From NCBI GenBank assembly GCA_042140185.1, contig CP159477.1, forward strand, positions 744,001 to 808,000: a stretch of 64,000 nucleotides of DNA, given 5' to 3'. Shown one piece after another: positions 38,924-48,709 of the stretch (positions are counted from its first letter, which is position 1; each line of letters starts with the position of its first letter). The position numbers were made by a program, and so were the translations under genes. The notes beneath the pieces were generated by a model. The model searched no databases. It was not told the origin of the DNA and saw only the letters and a program-made list of their open reading frames with translations. The stretch comes from JANSXG01 sp024743075. Its GTDB lineage: Bacteria; Planctomycetota; Phycisphaerae; Phycisphaerales; UBA1924.

Positions 38924-39260
38924 TCGTGTGATCGTAATGGTTCTGTGTCATATGGCCGAGACCGTCCGAAGTATCTCTCGCCAGCCCATCCCAAACCCAA
39001 AGCCCCGCCCCGAACGCCAGAACCCCCGGCACCGCGAACGCCCAGACCGGGACGCCCAGCCGGATCAGGTCCGCCGCATCGCCGACGGGCAGGATGAACG
39101 CCGCGCCGAGGTAAGCCCCGTTCGCGATCAGGCAGAGTTCGGCGGGCGCGTCGGCGTCCAGCCCGATTCTGTGGTGCGACTCAAGGTCCAACTTTGAATC
39201 ACACCATCCGATGCCCTCGCCCAGTGACAACACCCTGTCACCAACCCAACAAAAACCCAA
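38871..39260 (-). CDS. possible small membrane protein containing repeat copy B
   Basis: A 129-residue frame with two hydrophobic stretches, ANGAYLGAAFILPVGDAADL and VPVWAFAVPGVLAFGAGLWV. The start is uncertain, and the C-terminal 40 residues look like noise and overlap the next gene by 53 bases, so the true stop may be affected by another indel. The second helix is encoded by a segment that also exists as a decayed copy at 38006-38105. Weakly supported. Confidence 0.35.
   Translation of the reverse strand: MGFCWVGDRVLSLGEGIGWCDSKLDLESHHRIGLDADAPAELCLIANGAYLGAAFILPVGDAADLIRLGVPVWAFAVPGVLAFGAGLWVWDGLARDTSDGLGHMTQNHYDHTNETNSAMAATRISDSQW
38983..39072. repeat. duplicated segment, intact copy (copy B)
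   Basis: About 90 bases shared with 38006-38105. Read on the minus strand it encodes a hydrophobic helix. The two copies lie about 980 bases apart in the same orientation, flanking two small hypothetical genes, as would result from duplication of a small gene cluster. Confidence 0.75.
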
Positions 39261-39304
39261 ACAAGACCCTTGCCCCGCCCGTCCTCGCGAGGCACAATGT
39301 CCTC

Positions 39305-39832
39305 ATGCAAACAAAACCCAATCAAACCGACCCAGCCGTCCTCGACACCCTCCTCAAGGCCCTCCTCCAGGACGATGCCACCCTCCCCGGCATCGCCGCC
39401 CGGATGAAACTGACCATGGCCGACCTGCTCGAACTCATCGAGCGCCCCGATGTCCAGCGATCGCTCCAGCGCCTGCGCACCGCCCTCACCCAGCGCGCCG
39501 AGATCGTCGCCCTCTCCACCGAATCTGCCGCTCTCCAAAACCTCGCATCCGTCGGCAGGGACCTCGAGGAAATCAGCCAGGAACAGGCCATGATCGACGA
39601 CGAGATCGAATCCCTCCGAGGATCCGAAGACGCCGCCGACCGCGCCCGCATCGCCGACTTCAAGCGCGCCAAGGCGGTCTTAGCGCAGCGATCCAAAGAC
39701 CGCATCGAATCCGCCAGAGCCGCCCGCGCTGCGCTGTCGCACACCCGATCGCGCACCAAGACGGCCCACGATGCGCTCCCGCAGGCTCTCAAGCTCGCCC
39801 TCGAACCCGATCAGTTCAACCGCGCCGGCTGA
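39305..39832 (+). CDS. hypothetical protein, N-terminal HTH-like and coiled coil
   Basis: A 175-residue protein starting MQTKPNQTDPAVLDTLLKAL. Residues about 25-60 (LPGIAARMKLTMADLLELIE) look like a helix-turn-helix, and residues about 75-160 form a highly charged coiled coil. This layout resembles small DNA-binding proteins such as terminase small subunits, but no phage genes are nearby. ATG at 39305 is the first sensible start. Function unknown. Confidence 0.65.
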   Translation: MQTKPNQTDPAVLDTLLKALLQDDATLPGIAARMKLTMADLLELIERPDVQRSLQRLRTALTQRAEIVALSTESAALQNLASVGRDLEEISQEQAMIDDEIESLRGSEDAADRARIADFKRAKAVLAQRSKDRIESARAARAALSHTRSRTKTAHDALPQALKLALEPDQFNRAG

Positions 39833-39844
39833 ACCACTCGCCGC

Positions 39845-40426
39845 TCAGCCGAAGTACTCCGGCTCGTTCCCCGGCTTCCACTTGATGTTGCACCCGATGC
39901 TCGGCATCTGCTCCGCGCTCGGCTGCTCGCCGCGCAGCACCGCGTCGATCGCCGCACGCAGGTCCGCGCCGTCGTTCGGCTCATCGTTGCCCGGTCGCGA
40001 CGAATCCAGCTGCCCGCGATACGCCAGCAGTCGTGACTCGTCGTACAGAAAGAAATCCGGCGTGCACGACGCCTTGTACATCTTCGCGACGCTCTGGTCG
40101 TCATCGAACAGGTACGGGAACGCGAACCCGTTCGCCGCGGCGAACGCCTTCATCTTCTCCGGGCTGTCCTCCGGATACTTCTCGGCATCGTTTGAACTGA
40201 TCGCCACGATCCCGAGGTCCGCGTCCTTGTAGTCCTGACCGAGCTTCGCGAGCTGATCCTTCACATGCACCACGAACGGGCAGTGGTTGCACATGAACAT
40301 GATCAGCAGCCCCTTCTTGCCGGCGAAGGTCGAAAGCGACACCGTTTGGCCGCTGACCGTGTCGGTCAGGTTGAAGTGGTTGGCGGGCGTGCCGAGTTCG
40401 GCCATGGTCGAGGGCGTGCGGGCCAT
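39845..40426 (-). CDS. thioredoxin-family (AhpC/TSA-Redoxin-like) protein
   Basis: A 193-residue soluble thioredoxin-fold protein without a signal peptide. MFMCNHCPFVVHV carries a CxxC motif at the expected position after beta1; FYLYDES-like and CTPDFFLYDESRLLAYRGQL hold the cis-Pro element. This matches the cytosolic 'thioredoxin family' group found in many marine bacteria, with an exact substrate unknown. ATG at 40426 follows CAGCAGGAGCACGC. It converges with the coiled-coil gene, with 12 bases between the stops. Confidence 0.88.
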   Translation of the reverse strand: MARTPSTMAELGTPANHFNLTDTVSGQTVSLSTFAGKKGLLIMFMCNHCPFVVHVKDQLAKLGQDYKDADLGIVAISSNDAEKYPEDSPEKMKAFAAANGFAFPYLFDDDQSVAKMYKASCTPDFFLYDESRLLAYRGQLDSSRPGNDEPNDGADLRAAIDAVLRGEQPSAEQMPSIGCNIKWKPGNEPEYFG

Positions 40427-40620
40427 GCGTGCTCCTGCTGGTTCGGATCGTGTGATGCCCACGCGCCCGGTTCCGGGGGGTGTGCAAAGGCGCAAAAAGT
40501 GGGCAAGCGGTGGGCAGAACGAAAACACTTGCGTGAGTTATCGGGGCTGGTATCGTACCGACGCCGCGGAATGGATTCAGCGGCACGCACATCCAAAGCG
40601 GTCACGGAAGGACCAGGCCC

Positions 40621-40869
40621 ATGGCCCCACACTCACCGCCATCCGTCGAGCACGCCTCAACCGGTGCCGAACCGACGCAACTGCTCCGAAACGCGATGCT
40701 CAAGTCGCTCAGCGGAGTGCAACGACTCATCATCCTGCTCCGCTACGCCGAGCAGATGACCGACGCCGAGATCGCCGGTGCCGTCGACATGACCGCCGAG
40801 CAGGTTGAGCGTCACCACGACGAAGCGATTCGGATCCTCCGCGACAGCGTCGGCCTGCAGGCCGCCTGA
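40621..40869 (+). CDS. small sigma-factor region 4-like HTH protein
   Basis: An 82-residue protein. Residues about 30-75 match sigma70 region 4: LSGVQRLIILLRYAEQMTDA, EIAGAVDMTAEQVERHHDEA and ILRDSV. There is no region 2, so it cannot be a full sigma factor; it could be a stand-alone regulator, an anti-sigma-like partner, or a fragment. It stands 124 bases before the secretion-like operon at 40994 in the same direction, so a regulatory link is possible. Confidence 0.6.
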   Translation: MAPHSPPSVEHASTGAEPTQLLRNAMLKSLSGVQRLIILLRYAEQMTDAEIAGAVDMTAEQVERHHDEAIRILRDSVGLQAA

Positions 40870-40993
40870 TCGCCCCAACCGCTCTCAGACCGGTCTTTTT
40901 GCCCGCAAACCGGGCATTCCGGCTCTCGCGCTCGGATAATCAGCCCCGAGTAGTCGATACTGGTACACGCCGGGCGTCCCGCCCCGTGATCCC

Positions 40994-42912
40994 ATGAGCC
41001 AGTACCACGCCCCATCCCAGACCGCCGATCAACTGCCCGAAGATGTGCAGCGACTGGTCGACTTCGAGGGCGCGCCGAACGCCTACTTCAACCAACTCGC
41101 CTCGCTCGCCGCCCGCACCTGCGGAGCATCCGCTGTCGCCGTCGTCCGCGTCAATCCCGATGCCCGAGGCGCGGACGTCATCGCCATCTGGCCCGAGGCC
41201 GCGACCGCCGCGGCGTGGGCCGACCGGGCCGCTGAAGCCGCCATCGAACTCCACACCGGCAACAGCGAGTGGTTCAAACGCGACCTCAACCTCGACACCG
41301 CCCAAGGCCCGATGCGCGCGACCGTCGTCGCCGCGCCACTCCCCGAAGCGCCCGGCAACCTCTACCTCGCCGCGCTGCTCCCGTACGTCGAGCCAGCCGC
41401 GTCACGCGCGCTGCGCGACCGATTCGAACTGCTCACATTGGTGCCCGCACTGCGTCAGTCCCGACGCGCCGAGCGCGCGGAGCAGGCTCGCACCGAGCGG
41501 CTGACCGCCGCGCTCGACATCGCGACCGCGGTCTCGCCCCTGCACCGCTTCCGCTCGATCGCGTACCGAATCGTCAACGATCTCGCTTCGCGTCTGAACC
41601 TCGACCGCGTCGCGCTTGGCATGATCGACATCGCGCCGCAGGTCGCGACCCAAGGCGACGATCAGACCGCCGACGGTGTCGATGCCTCGCGCGGGTCGTA
41701 CATCAGACTCGCGGCGCTCTCAGGAACCGAGAAGGTTTCCACGCGCATGCGTCTCGTGCAGGACATCGTCAGCGCGATGGAAGAGTGCTTCGATCAGGAC
41801 ACGGAGTTGCGCTGGCCCCTCGATCCCGAGCAGCCGGTCATCGCGCGCGCCTGCGCGCCCACGCCGAGCACTCCGGACCTATGGCCGCCACTCTGCTCCC
41901 GTTGCGCAGCGCGGGACGCGTGGTGGGGGTGCTGCTGGTCGAGCGCGATGCCGAGCGCCCGTTTCAGGACCACGAGGTCGCTGGCCTGCGCGTGCTCTGT
42001 GAACTCGTAACGCCACGCCTGCTCGACGCCCGCGAACGCGACCGCTGGATCGGCGCGAAGGTCGCCGACAGCGCCCGGCGCACCCTCGCAGGCGTGCTCG
42101 GGCCCACCCACACCTGGATCAAGCTCGGCGCCGCCGTGCTGGCGCTGACCGTGCTCGCCCTGATCGTCGTCCCCGCCCCCGAGCGCGCGAAGGGCGCGTT
42201 CAGCATCGCGCCGGTCCAGCGTCAGGTCGTGCCTGCGCCGTTCGACGGCTTCATCGAGTCCGTCGGCGTGCGCGTCGATCAGCGCGTCGAGGCCGGTGAG
42301 TCCGTCCTGGCAACCCTGTCCACCGAGCAGATCGCATTGCAGCTCGCAGCGAACGAAGCCGCAGCCGCGTCCGCGCGCACCGAGGCCAACAAGGCCCGCG
42401 CGGAAGGCAAACTCGCCGAAGCCGCCATCGCCCAGAAGCGCGCCGAAGAGACCGAGGCCACAGTCGCGCTGCTCGAGCAGCAACTCAACCGCGCCCGCCT
42501 CGTCGCACCGATCTCCGGCACCGTCATCTCCGGCGACATCGACCGCCTCGTCGGCGCGCCCGTCCAGACCGGGCAGCTGCTCTTCGAGATCGCCGACCTT
42601 TCGCGCCTCTACGCCGAGGTCGGCGTGCCCGAATCACGCATCGCCGATGTCGAGGTCGGGCAGACCGGTCGGCTCGCGACCGCGTCCTACCCCGACCGGC
42701 GGATCGCCTTCGAAGTCGACCGGATCACGCCGGTCGCCGAGGTCGTCGATGGTCGCAACGTGTTCCGTGTCCGCGTCCGCCTGATCGATCCGCCCGCGTG
42801 GCTCCGCCCCGGCATAGGAGGTGAGGCCCGCATCGTCACCGGTCGAACGAACCTCGGCGGCGTGCTCTTCCGCGACCTCGCCGACTGGCTGCGCATGCGT
42901 CTGTGGTGGTAG
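40994..42912 (+). CDS. GAF domain fused to HlyD/RND-type periplasmic adaptor, one frameshift
   Basis: Joined frames give about 639 residues. The N-terminal 340 residues are cytoplasmic and contain a GAF-like domain (LDIATAVSPLHRFRSIAYRI to VVGVLLVERDAERPFQDHEV). One membrane helix follows (WIKLGAAVLALTVLALIVVP). Then comes a periplasmic adaptor: lipoyl half-motif VVPAPFDGFIESVGVRVDQR, an Ala/Glu-rich coiled coil, the second half-motif NRARLVAPISGTVISGDIDR, and a beta-barrel. The frame breaks at about 41854-41857 (one base missing) between ARAC and AHAEHSGPM. Adaptors normally link an inner-membrane exporter to an outer-membrane channel. A cytoplasmic GAF sensor on an adaptor is unusual. First gene of a coupled operon. 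Confidence 0.85.
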
Positions 42913-42914
42913 CA

Positions 42915-45096
42915 ATGACGACCGAACGACGCACATCGCACGACTCATGGTACCGACTCGCCCCGCTCAAACCGCGCCTTCGGGTCGGCGTTGATGTCAC
43001 CCGCCAGCGCTTCCGGGGCCGGCTGTGGTTCGTCATCGAGGACGCCGCGTCCAGCCAGTACTTCCGCATCTCCGAGAGCGCGTACCGGTTCGTCGGCCTG
43101 CTCGACGGCTCGCGCACCGTCGAGGACGCCCTCGCCGAGTGCGAGCGCGCCATCGGTGACCGCGCCCCGACGCGCGGCGAGGCGGTGCAGGTCCTCGGCC
43201 AGCTCTACGCCAACAACCTGCTCAGCGCCGATGCGCCCGCCGACGCCGAGGCACTGCTCCGACGCGGCAGGCGCCGCAGCGTGCGCGAGATCAAGGGACG
43301 CCTGCGCAGCTTCCTGTTCGTGCAGCTCCCGCTCGTCGACCCCGACGGTTTTCTCGATCGCTGGGCCTGGCTCGCGTCGCCGCTGTTCACGCGCTGGGGC
43401 GCGATGGCCTGGCTCGTCCTGCTCATCACCGCGCTGCTCGCCGTCGGACGCCGAGCCGGCGAGTTCGTCGAAGCGTCCACGCAGGTGCTCGCGCCGGCCA
43501 ACCTCGGCTGGCTCATCGGCTCCTTCATTCTCATCAAGCTCGCGCACGAACTCGGCCACGGCTTCGCCTGCAAGGTCCTCGGCAAGCGCGAGCGATCAAC
43601 CGGTGCCGCCGGCGAGTGCCACGAACTCGGCGTGCTGCTGATCGTGCTGCTCCCGATCCCGTACGTCGACGCCTCCTCGTCGTGGACGCTGCGCAGCCGC
43701 TGGCGCCGGATCATCGTCAACGGCGCGGGCATGTATTTCGAAGTGGCGATCGCCTCGGTCGCCGCTCTGGTCTGGGCCTCGACCGGCGTGGGCTCGCAGG
43801 TCAACACGCTCGCGTACAACGCTGTCCTGCTGGCGGGCGTGACGACGATCTTGTTCAACGCCAACCCGCTGCTGCGCTACGACGGCTACTACATCCTCTC
43901 CGATCTTTTCGAAGCGCCGAACCTGTACCAGCGCAGCCGCGACGCGATCTACTACTACGTCAAGAAGTACGCCTTCAAGGCCCGTGAACCGAAGGACCCG
44001 GCGCTCAACCCGGGCCCGCAACTGGCTCGCGCTTTACGGCGTGTCGTCGGCAATCTACCGAGTGGTCGTGCTGCTGGTCATTATCCGCTTCGTCGCCGGC
44101 CAGCTCTTCGCGCTCGGGCTGGTCCTCGCGCTCGTCGCCGCCGTCATCCTGTTCTCCGCGCCAATCGCCCAGCTCGTCAAGTACCTCGCGAACGCCGGCG
44201 AGATCGCCCGGACCCGCCGGCGCGCGGTGCTGATCACCGGCAGCGCGTTCGCGGCGATGGCCCTGTTCGTTCTGGCCATCCCTGTGCCCGACCGCGTCCG
44301 GATCGACGGCGTGGTGGATGCCCGTCGCGCCGCCGATGTCTTCGCTGGCACCGACGGCTTCGTGGACTGGATCGAAGCCGACGCCGCTCGGGTACAAGCC
44401 GGCCAGGCGCTGCTGGAACAGTCCAACGACGAGACCCGAGCCGTGCTGATCCAGGTCGCAGCCCGGCTCGAGGCCACGCGCACCGGGCGCCTTGCGAGTC
44501 TCGACGACCCCGCCACCGCGTCGATCATGGCTCAGCGTGAACGCGTCCTTGAGCGCCAGTACAAGCAAACGACCGACGAACTCGAACGACTCACGACCGT
44601 CGCGCCCTTCGACGGGCTTTGGGTCTCACCGGTGGGCGACCGCGCACTGGGCGCGTACGTCACCCGCGGCGAGAAACTCGGTCAGATCGTGGACCCGGCC
44701 GACCTGCGCATCTGCGCGGTGGTCACGCAAGCGTCCGCCGCATCGCTGACCGTCGAGGCGCTGGACCGACCCGTCGAAATCCGCCCCGTCATGCGACCGG
44801 CTCAGCAGCTGACAGGCAGCGTTGTCTCCATCAGCGAAGCAGGACGGCGCGACCTGCCGTCCTCGTCACTCGGGCTGAACGCCGGCGGCTCGCTGGAAAC
44901 CGACCCGACCGACGAGCGCGGCACGGCCTCCAAGGAACCGATCTTCGAGATCATCCTCGACCCGAAGTCGTCGGACGGTCTGTTCGTCGGCCAGCGTGTG
45001 CAGGTGAGACTCGTGCGAGATCCCAAGCCGCTGGGCGCTCAGCTGCTCCGCGCGGTGCGCCAGGAGTTCCAGCAACGCTTCGGTGCGCCGCAATGA
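42915..45096 (+). CDS. PqqD-like/M50 (site-2 protease) protein fused to HlyD-like adaptor, one frameshift
   Basis: About 726 residues after repair. Residues about 40-105 are PqqD-like (FRISESAYRFVGLLDGSRTV), the fold that binds leader peptides in RiPP systems. The M50 core follows: HELGH at residues 211-215 and NPLLRYDGYY at about 317-326, within several membrane helices, so zinc-protease residues look intact. After the break at the CCC run 44015-44017 (one extra C, or two missing bases), more helices and a periplasmic HlyD-like part follow, with FAGTDGFVDWIEADAARVQA and TTVAPFDGLWVSPVG as lipoyl half-motifs. The ATG is three bases after the previous stop. It probably handles or cuts an exported peptide or protein at the membrane. 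Confidence 0.85.
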
Positions 45097-47061
45097 CCCG
45101 CGCGATGGATGCCACGTGGCGGGCGCTCGGATCGTCCATCGAGCCGGTTCGCGAGCCGGAGGGACTGGATTTTCTCGCGCGAAGCCGGCGCGATCGTGCG
45201 CAGCCGCTTGCCGCGGACCCGTCGCTACCTCGCACTCGGCGAGCGCGTGCTCCGCGAGCGCGAGGCGATGGCGCATCTGGGCGACGCCGACCTCGACACG
45301 CGCGCCCGGTCGACACTGACCGCTCGCGTCGCCGACGCACCGGTAGACGAGCGGGTCGCCGCGCTCGCGCTCGTGACCGAAGTCGCCCGGCGCACAACCG
45401 GGCTGCTGGCGCACCGCGAGCAGATCGCTTCGGCGCTGGCGATGGTCGACGGCTGCGTGGTCGAAATGGCCACGGGTGAGGGTAAGACGCTCAGCGCGCT
45501 GCTGGCGTCGCCGCTGCTCGCCGCGGCGCGGAAGGGCTGTCACGTCGTGACGGCGAACGACTACCTCGCCTCGCGCGACGCCGACTGGACCCGGTCGTGT
45601 CTGGAGCGACTGGGGTTCGGCGTCGAAGCCATCACCGGCGAATCAGGAACCGATGCTCGCCGGCGAGCGTACTCGGCCGATGTCACCTACTCCACCAGCC
45701 GCGAACTCGCCGCGGACTTCCTGCGCGACCGCCTCGCGCTCGGGGAGGTCCGCGCCGTCGGTTCGCATGCTCTGCGCGTGCTCATCGCCGGTCCCCGCGC
45801 GGTCGCCCAACCGCTGCAGCGAGGCCTGCACCGCGCGATCGTGGACGAGGCCGACTTCGTGCTCATCGACGACGCCGTCACCCCGCTGCTGATCTCCGCC
45901 GATGACGGCTCGGCCCCCGGGGCAGAGAGTTACGAGCAGGCCCGTCGGATCGCGCTCGAACTGACGGAGGGAGAACACTTCAGCGTCGATCGCGCGCACC
46001 GAGAGATCCGGCTCCTTGCCCGCGCGAACGGCGAGATCGATCGCCTTGCCTCGGGCGGCGCGCTGGGAGCGCGGCTGCCGCGTGACCGGGACGCGATGAT
46101 CCGGCAAGCCCTGAGCGCAGAGCACCTGTACACGCGCGACCAGCACTACATCGTCCGCGACGGCGCGGTCGTCATCGTCGACGAGAGTACCGGACGGACG
46201 ATGCCCGACCGGACCTGGCGCGACGGCATGCACCAGGCGGTCGAGGCCAAGGAGCGGCTGGAGGTGCGCAGCGCCAAGCGGACGGTTGCACGGATCAGTT
46301 TCCAGCGATTCTTCCGCATGTACCCGCACCTTGCGGGCATGTCCGGCACCGCGCTCGAATCGCGCCGCGAGTTTGTGCGGATCTACCGCTCGCCGGTGGT
46401 CCCGATGCCGACGCACCGGCCTTCGCGCCGTCGCGTGGTGAAGGACCGCGTGTTTGCCGGCGCGATCGAGCGTGATGAGGCGACCGCCGCCGAAGCCGCC
46501 CGCCGCGCTTCGGCCGGCCAGCCGGTCCTGATCGGTTCGTCGAGCGTTGCTGAGAGCGAGCGACTGAGCGTGCTGCTTCGCGAGCGGGGCGTCGAGCACC
46601 AAGTGCTCAACGCGGTGCGCCACGAGGAGGAAGCGTCGATCGTTGCGCGGGCCGGTGAACCCGGGCGGGTCACCGTCGCAACAAACATGGCCGGTCGCGG
46701 CACGGACATCCGGCTCGCGCCCGAAAGTGTTGGCCGCGGCGGGCTGTGCGTCATCGCCACCGGGCGAGCGCTTTCGGCGCGGATCGATCGCCAGCTTTTC
46801 GGGCGATGTGGGCGTCAGGGCGATCCGGGAGAAGTGGTGATCTTCTCGAGTCTGGACGACGAACTGGCTCGCCGCTTCTTCCCGCGCCTGCGTACGGTGC
46901 TGGCAAAGCTGGCTCGCACCGGGGCGGGCCAGCGCCTTGTCACGCTGGTGCAGCGATCGGCCCAGCGCCGGGCCGAGGCGATCGCCTACTCGCGCCGGCG
47001 CGAGGTGCTCAAGGGCGATGACTGGCTGGATGACGCGCTGGGTTTCGCGGGGCGCGAGTAG
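45093..47061 (+). CDS. accessory SecA-like ATPase (short), likely one frameshift near the start
   Basis: About 655 residues, against roughly 900 for housekeeping SecA. It has Walker A EMATGEGKTLSALLA, THVVTANDYLASRDADW-like motif, YSTSRELAADFLRD, the DEAD-like box AIVDEADFVLIDDAVTPLLI, MSGTA, NMAGRGTDIRLAPE and RCGRQGDPGEVVIFSSLDD. So both nucleotide-binding domains and a reduced cross-linking and scaffold region are present; the C-terminal zinc-binding tail is absent. ATG at 45093 overlaps the upstream stop (ATGA). Removing one T from the TTTT run 45170-45173 joins that start to the main frame; otherwise ATG 45109 would start it with a less natural N-terminus. A dedicated motor for the operon's export function is the simplest reading. 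Confidence 0.88.
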
Positions 47062-47105
47062 AGCCGGGTCCGCGTGGTCCGGCAGCCGGATACACTCGTG
47101 GGCTC

Positions 47106-47990
47106 GTGCTTTCGGCTTCTCTGGCCATCCTGACGACGCTCGTTTTCGCCGCGGTGTCCCAGCGCGCTGGTGCATCGGTACGCAGCAGCGGCGCGCCGAT
47201 TGTCGTGCTCGGCGTTTCCGCCTCGTGCGCGGCGGCTCTGAGCATCGGTGAGCGCGGAGCGCCGAGCGGTGCGGCGGAGTTGATCGTCGCGCCGATGATG
47301 CTGGCCCTTCTGGTCGCGCTCGCGAAGGGCGCGGTCACCGGTGGACGCCTCGGCGTCGGCGTGCTGGCTGGGTTGGTCGCTATCCTCGGCGGCGCGGGTC
47401 TGGTCGGTCGCATCGACGCCCTCAACGGGCAGCTGCTCCTTCTGCTCGCGCTCGCGGTGTGGTGGGTGGTCAACAGCGAAGAGGACCGCGCTCGCCGATC
47501 GGGTGATGCCCCGCGTACTGGCTCGGATGCCTTGGTCGGTCTGCTCGGCGTTGTATCGGGCGCTTGCATCGGCTGGTCGGTGCTGGACGGGGCCTCAGCG
47601 CTGTTCGCGCTCGGGCTGGTCACGGCGCACCTGATCGTCTGGGCGCTGCGCCAGCGCGATGTCGCGACAGTGGCGACCGGCGCGGTTATTGCGACCGGGA
47701 TCGCCATCGGCTGCGCGAACATTACGCGGATCATCGGAGGGGCGATGGCTCAGCCGGAATGGGACGGCGGCCAGCGTTCGCAGGCAATCGCGCTCGAACT
47801 CGCGGGGCGTCCGTACGTGCCCGGTTTCGGCGCGTTGCTCCCGGATGTGATGCTGCTGATCATCGGCGTGCTGCTGGCGGTGCTGGGGTTGGATCCGGCC
47901 GCCGGCCGGGCGCGACGGATAGCGATGGCGTCGATGATCGGCGTCGTCGCGCTGGCGCAGGCGGGGTGGATGTGGCTGGGCGCGGGGTGA
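47106..47990 (+). CDS. polytopic membrane protein of unknown function
   Basis: A 294-residue protein with about nine predicted membrane helices, several rich in Ala, Gly, Leu and Val (for example LLLLLALAVWWVV and LLIIGVLLAVLGLD). GTG at 47106 starts it, 44 bases after the SecA-like gene, in the same direction. No family is recognised. It could be the channel-side or membrane partner of the export operon, or an unrelated gene; position is the only evidence. Confidence 0.7.
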   Translation: MLSASLAILTTLVFAAVSQRAGASVRSSGAPIVVLGVSASCAAALSIGERGAPSGAAELIVAPMMLALLVALAKGAVTGGRLGVGVLAGLVAILGGAGLVGRIDALNGQLLLLLALAVWWVVNSEEDRARRSGDAPRTGSDALVGLLGVVSGACIGWSVLDGASALFALGLVTAHLIVWALRQRDVATVATGAVIATGIAIGCANITRIIGGAMAQPEWDGGQRSQAIALELAGRPYVPGFGALLPDVMLLIIGVLLAVLGLDPAAGRARRIAMASMIGVVALAQAGWMWLGAG

Positions 47991-48115
47991 CTGGAGCCCC
48001 GGCGGCCTGCACGGAGTGAATTCTGGGCGGCTCTGGGCGGCGTTGCCGATGTTTTTCTCGGACCCGGTGTGTAGACTCGGGGCCTTCGCCAACGCTTCCG
48101 AGGAGACCCTTGTCG

Positions 48116-48484
48116 ATGACCACCGTCGCCCCCGAGACCACGCGTCGCTCTCTGCCGCAGACCCGTCGATCCATCACGCACAAGTTCTCGATCGGCAAGC
48201 ACGAGGGCTACCTGACGATCGGTCTGCACGAGGACGGCAAGCCGGGGGAGCTGTTCCTGAAGATGAGCAAGGAGGGCTCGACGATCAGCGGCATGTGCCA
48301 GGCGTACTGTCGCGCGATGAGCCTGGCGCTGCAGTACGGGCTGACGGTGGAGGACGCGGTGGTGCGCTTCAAGGGGATGCGCTTCGAGCCGATGGGCGCG
48401 ACCTCGAACCCGCAGATCCCGGAGGCGATGAGCCTGGTGGACTACATCGCTCGGTTTTTGGAGCTGGAGTTTGTGGGGCGGTAG
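48116..48484 (+). CDS. stand-alone TSCPD domain protein (NrdJ C-terminal type)
   Basis: A 122-residue protein that matches the C-terminal TSCPD domain of B12-dependent ribonucleotide reductase NrdJ: HKFSIGKHEGYLTIGLHEDG, PGELFLKMSKEGSTISGMCQ, and IPEAMSLVDYIARFLELEF. In some bacteria NrdJ is split into a catalytic NrdJa and a small NrdJb; no large subunit is in this window. ATG 48116 lies ten bases after GAGGAG; a TTG at 48110 is possible. A terminator follows. The role, possibly NrdJ assembly or redox, is inferred from homology. Confidence 0.85.
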   Translation: MTTVAPETTRRSLPQTRRSITHKFSIGKHEGYLTIGLHEDGKPGELFLKMSKEGSTISGMCQAYCRAMSLALQYGLTVEDAVVRFKGMRFEPMGATSNPQIPEAMSLVDYIARFLELEFVGR

Positions 48485-48515
48485 GCGACCGCGGGGGACT
48501 GGATGGCTCGGTGCG

Positions 48516-48539
48516 GGCAGGCAGATCGCCTGCCTTTTT
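48516..48539 (+). terminator. intrinsic terminator
   Basis: A 7-bp stem GGCAGGC/GCCTGCC (48516-48522 with 48528-48534), loop AGATC and TTTTT. It ends the TSCPD gene. Confidence 0.85.
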
Positions 48540-48709
48540 CGTGCGCGAACCGAACGATCGCCCGCGTCCAATCTTTGGCCCATCCTCGGTTTTTTGTTGG
48601 AACGGAAAGCCGAGGCTTACGCTCGGGCGGATCAGGTGTAGGGTTTCTTTGGATGCCGGGTTTCGGCGTCAGCGCGTCGGTTCACGCATCGCGAGAGAGG
48701 GATTGAAGC

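Noticed and set aside
41850..45180. Programmed frameshifting in the export operon
   Set aside because: No slippery heptamer or pseudoknot was seen at the three breaks, and similar breaks occur in unrelated genes.
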